Shown: positions 1 to 6,100 of the stretch, piece after piece
How positions within the stretch are numbered: the stretch's first letter is position 1
How the letters are laid out: each line of letters starts with the position of its first letter
From: CAJQQY01 sp045104975
Lineage (GTDB): Bacteria; Bacteroidota; Bacteroidia; Chitinophagales; Saprospiraceae
DNA length: 64,000 nucleotides
NCBI GenBank assembly: GCA_045104975.1
Contig: JBGCCY010000033.1
Location: 62,001-126,000, forward strand
Direction: 5' to 3'
Made by a program: the position numbers and the translations under genes
The notes under the pieces: model-generated
Database searches by the model: none
Told to the model about the DNA's origin: nothing
The model's input: only the letters and a program-made list of their open reading frames with translations

Positions 1-123
1 TTGTAGTAGTTCATTAAATTGGTTAAGGATTTAAAAATATAATTTGATGCCGCAAAGGTCTTATTTTTTGACCTAGAAAAGCAATCTATTTAAGTTATTT
101 TTTTTTGAAATGTGTTCTACTTA

Positions 124-146
124 CAAGATGACTTAAAATCATCTTG
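124..146. repeat. 8-bp inverted repeat after the LysM gene
   Basis: CAAGATGA and TCATCTTG are separated by 7 bases. It lies just downstream of the leftward LysM gene and could act as a weak terminator, but no T-run follows directly on that strand. The 12 bases ACAAGATGACTT also match one tip of the 179-bp palindromic element at 54902-55080, so it could be a collapsed remnant of that element. Confidence 0.45.
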
Positions 147-171
147 CGATTAAACTAATTTATGTTTAAAA

Positions 172-1032
172 CTATCTCAAAGATTTGATAATGGTATAAA
201 ATCTATGGTCACGAGCTCCAAGCATTTTTGCCACTTTAGGAGTCAAAATAACCTTGACATTGGGCCCATAATAAACTTTGCTCGAAGGTCGTCCAATCAC
301 TTTTAAATAAATAGAACGATTATTCATAGTATTGGTTACTTCAATAATTGAGTTAATCGGAGCGGAACTATGAAGTGCTGTTAACTTTCCTTCTGTCTTA
401 GAATTTTTATTCCAAGCCGCCACACCACTTTCTGTTTTTTCAAATTTGATTCCTTTCGCTTGCAAGTAATGTCGTTCATTCAATTGACTTGCTTGCCATT
501 CTGGTGGAACAGGTTTTAGTTTTCGATATTCTCTTGGAATACCTTCGGTACTAATCCAACCGACATGTAAATATTGCCCAAGTTTAAGATCATTTCCCTC
601 CAAATTATTTCGCTGTTGGATATCTTCCACCGGCATCCTAAACATTCGTTTGGCAATACCATAAAGTGTATCTCCTTTTTTTACTTTATAATAAATAGAA
701 GCATGTTTTGTTGGATCAAAATCACTTCGTTGGTAACGTTTGATCGCCTTATTAGGAATAGGAATGTTAATATAAGTACCGACTGAAATGTCAGAAACTG
801 TTTCTAATTCTTCATTATAATACATCACCTCATTGAACTCTAATCCATAGAATTTCGCTAAGGAATACATGGTTTGTTTTTTCTCTAATTGATGAACAAT
901 TATTTTTTGGTTACTTTCATTGACGGTAAGGAATACACTATCTTGTGCCGTCAAATAAGTCAAACTATCTCCTTGATGGGCAAAAATTAAGCAGGAAAAA
1001 AGTAGTAAAGTGAGTGTTGTTAAAAACTTCAT
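172..1032 (-). CDS. Secreted protein with two LysM domains and an RlpA-like C-terminal region
   Basis: A 286-residue protein with an N-terminal signal peptide (MKFLTTLTLLLFSCLIFA). Two LysM peptidoglycan-binding modules follow, at about residues 45-93 (KKQTMYSLAKFYGLEFNEV) and 114-158 (YKVKKGDTLYGIAKRMFRM). The last ~85 residues (GVAAW, then TALHSSAPINSIIEVTN and VIGRPSS) resemble the double-psi beta-barrel of RlpA-type proteins. A periplasmic or outer-membrane role in binding or remodelling peptidoglycan is expected. It stands alone and is transcribed away from kdsB. LysM is clear; the RlpA-like assignment is from partial motif resemblance, and I do not see the complete catalytic set of lytic transglycosylases, so activity is uncertain. 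Confidence 0.8.
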   Translation of the reverse strand: MKFLTTLTLLLFSCLIFAHQGDSLTYLTAQDSVFLTVNESNQKIIVHQLEKKQTMYSLAKFYGLEFNEVMYYNEELETVSDISVGTYINIPIPNKAIKRYQRSDFDPTKHASIYYKVKKGDTLYGIAKRMFRMPVEDIQQRNNLEGNDLKLGQYLHVGWISTEGIPREYRKLKPVPPEWQASQLNERHYLQAKGIKFEKTESGVAAWNKNSKTEGKLTALHSSAPINSIIEVTNTMNNRSIYLKVIGRPSSKVYYGPNVKVILTPKVAKMLGARDHRFYTIIKSLR

Positions 1033-1218
1033 AGTACGAAAAATTTTAAGATCACAGAGCGCTAATGTGAAATTGTATTTGTTTAAGTCTTTGATTATCA
1101 GATTTTTACAAATATTGTTATGGTTTATTTGGAAAAAATGAAATTCGTGTGAATAGTTTTTCTTGAAAAAAAATAGCTACTCTGTTTTCTCTAGTGTTAT
1201 TAAATTCAATACAAAAAT

Positions 1219-1965
1219 ATGAAATCTCTAGGTATAATACCCGCTAGATTTGAATCTAGTCGTTTTCCAGGGAAACCTTTGGTGAAAATTGATGGCAAAA
1301 CCATGATCCAACGGGTCTATGAACAATGTCAAAAAGCGACAACTTTGACTGAGGTAATCGTGGCAACTGACGATGCTAGAATTTTCGACCATGTGATTTC
1401 TTTCGGCGGGAAAGTAAAAATGACTTCCCCAAATCATCCAACAGGAACAGACCGAATTGCAGAAGTTGCAGCCTCTATGGAAAACTTCGAAATCATCGTT
1501 AATATTCAAGGTGATGAACCATTTATTCATCCAAAACAAATTGAAGCAGTCATTAATATTTTTGAAAAAAATGAAAAAGCACAAATCGCAACTGGCGTAA
1601 AATTAATTAATAATCAAGCAGATATTTTTAATCCAAATGTGGTGAAATGTGTTTTTGGAAAAAACGGGAAAGCATTGTTATTTTCTCGAAGCCCAATTCC
1701 TTTTTTGAGAAATGAGGAAAAAGAAAATTGGTCTGTTTCGAGTTTTTATAAACATATTGGGATGTATGCTTTTCGAAGAGATACGCTTTTGGAAATCACA
1801 AAATTGTCTCCTAGCAGATTGGAAAAATTAGAATCACTGGAACAACTTCGATGGTTGGAAAATGGAATGGAAATATTTACGACGGAATTGCCTTTTGATT
1901 CTTTTGGAATTGATACGCCAGAAGATTTAGAAAAAGCTAATGATTTTTTGAGAAAGAAAAACTAG
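1219..1965 (+). CDS. kdsB: 3-deoxy-manno-octulosonate cytidylyltransferase
   Basis: A 248-residue cytosolic enzyme that couples Kdo to CTP to give CMP-Kdo for lipopolysaccharide inner-core synthesis. The nucleotide-binding start IIPARFESSRFPGKPL, the segment TGTDRIAEVA and the NIQGDEPFIHP motif (metal and nucleotide binding) are all present, as is the C-terminal GIDTPEDLEKA. Length is normal for KdsB. The start is the first ATG, 187 bases from the divergent LysM gene. It is followed by a large inverted repeat and then a membrane glycosyltransferase-like gene on the same strand. Function is confident from motifs. Confidence 0.95.
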   Translation: MKSLGIIPARFESSRFPGKPLVKIDGKTMIQRVYEQCQKATTLTEVIVATDDARIFDHVISFGGKVKMTSPNHPTGTDRIAEVAASMENFEIIVNIQGDEPFIHPKQIEAVINIFEKNEKAQIATGVKLINNQADIFNPNVVKCVFGKNGKALLFSRSPIPFLRNEEKENWSVSSFYKHIGMYAFRRDTLLEITKLSPSRLEKLESLEQLRWLENGMEIFTTELPFDSFGIDTPEDLEKANDFLRKKN

Positions 1966-2065
1966 CTACTGACTTTAACTGACCATTGATGACTTCTCGC
2001 TGAGAATTCAAATAAACAAACGAAGGTCTGCGAAAAGTCATCAATGGTTAGTTAAAGTCAGCGGC
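1966..2065. repeat. 100-bp inverted repeat with 27-bp arms
   Basis: The arms at 1969-1995 and 2035-2061 match at 26 of 27 positions as reverse complements (arm begins CTGACTTTAACT, ends CATTGATGACTT). The stem partly extends inward (TCGC..GA on both sides). It starts one base after the kdsB stop and ends just before the next gene, and no T-run follows, so a simple terminator does not explain it. A palindromic mobile-element remnant or a structured RNA processing site is possible. Confidence 0.85.
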
Positions 2066-2078
2066 AAAAAAACAAACA

Positions 2079-3335
2079 ATGGCCTCCAAAAAATACACTT
2101 ATCTTTTCACCTTCGTCATCCTCATCGGTTGCCTCCTTCGCCTCATTTGGGTAGAAGACATGGAGTGGAAATACGATGAATGGTGGATGTACACTCGTGC
2201 AATGCTTGCTCCACTCGAAGGAATTTGGCAAAGCGTCGGTATGAAAAGTGGCGCAGGAATCATCAATCCAGGATTAAGTGTTTGGGTGTTTTCCTTGATG
2301 GGATATTTTGTAGAAACACCTTTAGGAATGGCGCGGGGTGTTCAGGTCTTAAATGTAATAGCATTGTTAGGGTTTATCTATTTTGCTAAAAAAAGTTTAA
2401 AAGGAGAGGAACAACAACAATGGTATTGGGCATTGGCACTCTTGGCTGCGAATCCTTTGTATATTCTTTTTTCGAGAAAAATATGGGCGCAGGATGTGTT
2501 ACCAATTTTCTGTTTATTATTTATTGTAGGACATTTTTATCGAGAAAAAAAATGGGGAGCTTTCACTTGGGGACTAGTTGGAGCGATGCTTGGACAAATT
2601 CACATGAGTGGATTCTTCTTTGCTTTTGGAATGTTCTTGTTGTCTACTTTTATTGATTTTAAAAGGAAAAGAAAATGGCAATGGCCGTTTTGGTTTGTGG
2701 GAAGTGTGTTAGGAAGCATTGGATTATTGCCTTGGATTTATGAAATGCTTTACCATCGAGGAGCATCTTCTACGAGTTGGGAGAACTTGTATAAATTCGA
2801 TTTTTACATTTATAGTTTTATTGATCCGTTGGGATTGAATACGATGTATTCTTTGCGAGAACATTTTTGGGAGTTTATCAAAATGCCTTTTGTATTTGGA
2901 GTGCCGACTTATTTAGTGGCGGTTGGACATTTAATATTGGCAGGTGTAGCGTTGAAATTATTGCAGCAGATTTTTTATTTATTAAAAAAAATGAATAAGC
3001 TTCGCAAAGAAAAAGAACTTGTAAATAGGATGTTATATAAAAGTAGTGCTACCGAATTTTACTTGCTTGCCACACTATTTAGCTTAGGTATTTTGATGAG
3101 CTTTAGTGGAGTGAAGATTAGACCACATTATTTAATTATCGCCTATCCGTTTTTATTTGTCTACGTAGTCAAGTTACTTTTTTCCCATAAAAAGATGCTA
3201 GTATTACTTGTTGCAATTCAATTATGCATCAGTATTTGTTTATTAACTTTTATTCATGTGAATGGAGGAGCTGAGAAAGGTGATTACGGAAAAGCATACC
3301 ATTTGCAAACGGAGACGCCTAAAAAAGTGGAGTGA
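2079..3335 (+). CDS. Polytopic membrane glycosyltransferase, GT39/ArnT-like (GT-C fold)
   Basis: A 418-residue integral membrane protein with about 9-10 hydrophobic segments. The first extracytoplasmic loop holds an acidic motif (WVEDMEWKYDEWW, about residues 25-37) in the place where GT-C enzymes carry their catalytic acidic residues. The family uses lipid-linked sugar donors to glycosylate lipids or proteins at the periplasmic face; substrate cannot be told here. It follows kdsB in the same direction but across a large inverted repeat, so co-transcription is uncertain. The name rests on topology and the acidic loop, not on a full set of family motifs. Confidence 0.65.
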   Translation: MASKKYTYLFTFVILIGCLLRLIWVEDMEWKYDEWWMYTRAMLAPLEGIWQSVGMKSGAGIINPGLSVWVFSLMGYFVETPLGMARGVQVLNVIALLGFIYFAKKSLKGEEQQQWYWALALLAANPLYILFSRKIWAQDVLPIFCLLFIVGHFYREKKWGAFTWGLVGAMLGQIHMSGFFFAFGMFLLSTFIDFKRKRKWQWPFWFVGSVLGSIGLLPWIYEMLYHRGASSTSWENLYKFDFYIYSFIDPLGLNTMYSLREHFWEFIKMPFVFGVPTYLVAVGHLILAGVALKLLQQIFYLLKKMNKLRKEKELVNRMLYKSSATEFYLLATLFSLGILMSFSGVKIRPHYLIIAYPFLFVYVVKLLFSHKKMLVLLVAIQLCISICLLTFIHVNGGAEKGDYGKAYHLQTETPKKVE

Positions 3336-3375
3336 TTGTTAGTTGTTGAATAGTATAGACCTAAGGAATAATAAT

Positions 3376-3554
3376 ATTCACAAGGTGACTCAAAGTCGAA
3401 TGTCGTCAACTTAAGAAACGGAATCAGGTAAATCAACCGAGGATTAAATCCAATACTTTCCAATACTAAGAAGAGATGAGAGGATTTAATCCTCGGCATT
3501 TACTCCACAATATTCTTAAGTTGACGACATTCTACTCAAAGTCACCTTGTGAAT
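3376..3554 (+). repeat. 179-bp palindromic MITE-like element, copy 1
   Basis: The terminal inverted repeats are 42 bp (3376-3417 and 3513-3554; 38 of 42 match; tip ATTCACAAGGTGACT). A second nested palindrome inside has arms reading CCGAGGATTAAATCC and its complement. An equally long, about 90% similar copy in reverse orientation lies at 54902-55080. The element holds no ORF. It sits between the convergent ends of the GT-like gene and the NUDIX gene. No target-site duplication is obvious. Confidence 0.9.
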
Positions 3555-3568
3555 AAGACAGATGGAAC

Positions 3569-4267
3569 CTATATTTCAAAAATATATCCTTCTGCTACAA
3601 ATTTTTCATATTTCTTTTTGTCAAATTTATACAACTTGGCAGGACGATGAGCTACGCCTTCTTGAGTTTCACCGAGGTCAACTAAAATTTTCATGGAAAG
3701 AATTTTTTTTCTAAAATTCCTTTTATCTATTTCCTTGGAAGGCTCCAAAATGGCTTCGTAAAGATGTTGTAATTCAGTTAGTGTAAATTTTCGAGGAAGC
3801 AATTCAAAGCCAACTGGACGCATTCGAACTCGTCGTTTAAGACGTTGAAAACAAGCATCTAAAATTTTATCATGATCGAAAGCAAGATTAGTAGCTTCTT
3901 TGATAGAAACCCATTCTGCTTTTTGAGAAAGTGGAGCAGTACCTTGCAATTTATAATCTTTAATTTTTATCAAAGAAAAATAAGCGACGGTGATTACTCG
4001 TCCCATTGGGTGGCGATTCACAGCTCCAAAAGTACGGACTTGCTCGAGGTAAACATCTTTTAGACCAGTCAGTTCTTGTAAAACTCGATTGGCGGAGGTA
4101 TCCAAATCTTCGTTTGGATAAACAAAGTTTCCAGGTAAAGCCCATTGATTTTCGTAAGGCGCTTCACCTCTTTTGATCACTAAGACTTTTAAATCTCCAG
4201 CATCAAATCCAAAAATAATATTATCAACTGTAAACGCTGATTTCGCGTAATCTTCAAAATTCGTCAT
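3569..4267 (-). CDS. NUDIX-domain protein with C-terminal winged helix (NrtR/AraR-type regulator)
   Basis: A 232-residue protein. The N-terminal ~140 residues form a Nudix fold (ENQWALPGNFVYPNEDLDTS). Its Nudix box is degenerate: the usual RE and EE pairs read RV and QEL, so hydrolysis is doubtful. The C-terminal ~80 residues (LTELQHLYEAIL, then RNFRKKIL) match the winged-helix part of NrtR-like regulators, in which the Nudix half senses a nucleotide-sugar or ADP-ribose-like ligand. It is divergent from the threonine aldolase gene, with 177 bp between the starts. What it regulates is unknown; NAD or pentose metabolism is the family precedent. Confidence 0.8.
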   Translation of the reverse strand: MTNFEDYAKSAFTVDNIIFGFDAGDLKVLVIKRGEAPYENQWALPGNFVYPNEDLDTSANRVLQELTGLKDVYLEQVRTFGAVNRHPMGRVITVAYFSLIKIKDYKLQGTAPLSQKAEWVSIKEATNLAFDHDKILDACFQRLKRRVRMRPVGFELLPRKFTLTELQHLYEAILEPSKEIDKRNFRKKILSMKILVDLGETQEGVAHRPAKLYKFDKKKYEKFVAEGYIFEI

Positions 4268-4345
4268 TCAGTTTCGTTTGTATTTGGCTCGAAAATAGGG
4301 CTTTCTGAGGTTTTTTCATAAATTTAGCCAAGTTATGTGTTTTGG

Positions 4346-4353
4346 TATATTTG
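4346..4353 (+). promoter_or_regulatory. Putative Bacteroidota -7 element for threonine aldolase gene
   Basis: TATATTTG matches the TAnnTTTG consensus about 92 bases upstream of the threonine aldolase start. No clear TTG -33 element is visible, so confidence is limited. Confidence 0.4.
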
Positions 4354-4444
4354 TGTACAAGAGTATATGTTTTTCCAAAATATTGACATCTTTACCAAAA
4401 CCTAAACACCTATTTTAACCATATCAAACCTAAACACAGTTAAA

Positions 4445-5458
4445 ATGATAAACCTGACAAGTGATACTGTTACAAAACCATCGGAAGGAATGATCCAAGC
4501 GATGATGAAAGCTGAAGTTGGAGACGATGTTTTTAGAACCGACCCAACAGTAAATGCATTGGAAGAGAAAGCGGCAAAGCTTTTTGGAATGGAAGCAGCA
4601 TTATTTTGTCCTTCTGGGACGATGACCAATCAGATTGCGATGAATGTTCATACGGGGAGATTGGAGGAAGTTATTTGTCATGAATATTCGCATGTGTACC
4701 AATATGAAACGGGTGGCTACGCAGCGAACTCTGGTATTCCAATGAACCTTTTGCAAGGTGATTTTGGGAAATTAAATGCAGACCAAGTTGCAGCTGCGAT
4801 TAGACCTGATTATGATTGGTTGCCAAAAAGTAAATTGGTCGTACTCGAAAATACGACTAACAAAGGTGGCGGAAGTTATTACACTTTGGAAGAGGTTCGA
4901 CCGATACGAAAGTTGTGTGCGGAGCAAGGGTTAGGATTACACATGGACGGTGCTAGGTTTTTTAATGCTTTGGTGGAGTTGGGTGATGATCCTAAGGATT
5001 GGGGAGCTGAGTTTGATAGCATTTCGATTTGTTTGTCAAAAGGATTAGGTGCGCCTGTTGGTTCATTGCTTTTGGGAAATGAAAAGATGATGAAGCAAGC
5101 TCGTCGCCAACGAAAAGTGATGGGGGGAGGTATGCGACAGGCGGGATTTTTAGCAGCAGCTGGAATTTATGCGTTGGATAATAATGTGAATAGACTGAAA
5201 GAAGATCATGAAAATGCTAGATTGATTAGTGGCGTTTTGGAAAAATTAGATTTTGTAGAAAACATAAGACGAGTACAAACAAATATTTTAATTTTTGATG
5301 TAAAAACCCCTTGGACGGCTGATTCTTTTTTGGAAAAAATTAAAGAGCAGGGAATCGCAGCTGCGCCTTTTGGTCCGCAGACCGTTAGGTTTGTGACGCA
5401 TTTAGATGTGACGAAGGAGATGGTTGGAGAGGTGATTGCGATTTTAGAGAGTTTGTAA
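4445..5458 (+). CDS. ltaE: Low-specificity L-threonine aldolase
   Basis: A 337-residue PLP enzyme that cleaves L-threonine or allo-threonine to glycine and acetaldehyde. Family signatures are in order: NLTSDTVTKPSEGM at the N-terminus, GDDVFRTDPTVNALEEKAA, the PLP-pocket HMDGARFFNA, and the Schiff-base lysine in SICLSKGLGAPVGS. The arginine-rich segment RRQRKVMGGGMRQAGF follows. Length is typical. It lies divergent from the NUDIX-type regulator, which could control it (inference only). The hairpin at 5487-5519 follows the gene. Confidence 0.93.
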   Translation: MINLTSDTVTKPSEGMIQAMMKAEVGDDVFRTDPTVNALEEKAAKLFGMEAALFCPSGTMTNQIAMNVHTGRLEEVICHEYSHVYQYETGGYAANSGIPMNLLQGDFGKLNADQVAAAIRPDYDWLPKSKLVVLENTTNKGGGSYYTLEEVRPIRKLCAEQGLGLHMDGARFFNALVELGDDPKDWGAEFDSISICLSKGLGAPVGSLLLGNEKMMKQARRQRKVMGGGMRQAGFLAAAGIYALDNNVNRLKEDHENARLISGVLEKLDFVENIRRVQTNILIFDVKTPWTADSFLEKIKEQGIAAAPFGPQTVRFVTHLDVTKEMVGEVIAILESL

Positions 5459-5486
5459 ATGTATTGTTATTTTAAATTGAAATATT

Positions 5487-5519
5487 AGAGTTGTTAGCGC
5501 TCAAAGTGCTAAGAACTCT
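5487..5519 (+). terminator. Hairpin after threonine aldolase gene
   Basis: AGAGTT-g-TTAGC pairs with GCTAA-g-AACTCT around a 9-base loop, with a symmetrical G/G mismatch, followed by TTTCTT. It ends 17 bases before the CYTH gene. Confidence 0.55.
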
Positions 5520-5536
5520 TTCTTAAATAAGCATAA

Positions 5537-6001
5537 ATGCCCAAAGAAATAGAAAGAAAATTTCTCCTCAAAAACGATAATTGGAGATCCCAATTCATTT
5601 CCCGAACCATTATCAAGCAAGGTTATCTCAGTACTCAAAAAGAGCGAACTGTTCGAGTTCGAATTTTAGGTGACAAAGGTTATTTGACGATCAAAGGAGA
5701 AACCATCGGAATGACTCGCTTAGAATTTGAATATGAGATTCCAGTTCAAGAAGCGAAGGAGTTGTTACAACTTTGCGAAAAACCATTAATTGAAAAAGAA
5801 CGATTTATTGTTTCGATGGGAAAATTAGAATGGGAAATTGATATTTTTGAAGGTGATAATGAAGGATTGGAATTAGCTGAAGTCGAATTGGAAGATGAAA
5901 AACAAGTGGTTGAAATTCCTGATTGGGTAGGAGAGGAAGTGACTTTTGATAACCGGTATTTTAATTCTAGTTTAGTGAAGTTGCCATTTAGAAATTGGTG
6001 A
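5537..6001 (+). CDS. CYTH-domain protein (triphosphate tunnel metalloenzyme family)
   Basis: A 154-residue protein starting MPKEIERKFLL, the ExExK signature of the CYTH superfamily. The barrel strands carry basic and acidic residues as expected (TVRVRILGDKGYLTIKGE, then EIDIFEGDNEGLELAEVE). The family binds triphosphates in a tunnel and includes inorganic tripolyphosphatases and class IV adenylate cyclases; short bacterial forms like this are most often tripolyphosphatases. The substrate cannot be decided here. It follows the threonine aldolase gene by 78 bases. Confidence 0.88.
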   Translation: MPKEIERKFLLKNDNWRSQFISRTIIKQGYLSTQKERTVRVRILGDKGYLTIKGETIGMTRLEFEYEIPVQEAKELLQLCEKPLIEKERFIVSMGKLEWEIDIFEGDNEGLELAEVELEDEKQVVEIPDWVGEEVTFDNRYFNSSLVKLPFRNW

Positions 6002-6011
6002 TAAGTGTTAT

Positions 6012-6048
6012 CAAAAAAATCCTCCAACGAAATGAATCGTCAGAGGAT
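6012..6048 (-). terminator. Terminator of the leftward T9SS propeller gene
   Basis: ATCCTC-ca-ACGA pairs with TCGT-ca-GAGGAT. Read leftward it is followed by a T-run (TTTTTTT), which fits a terminator for the gene at 6101-9034. It sits just past the convergent CYTH gene. Confidence 0.7.
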
Positions 6049-6056
6049 AAGTGAAT

Positions 6057-6084
6057 CATAGTAAAGAAAAAATACTTTACTATG
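6057..6084. terminator. Second hairpin between convergent genes
   Basis: CATAGTAAAG and CTTTACTATG form a perfect 10-bp stem around an 8-base A-rich loop. No strong T-run follows on either strand, so it is a weaker terminator or a spacer hairpin. Confidence 0.5.
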
Positions 6085-6100
6085 GATGTTGTTTTGATGA

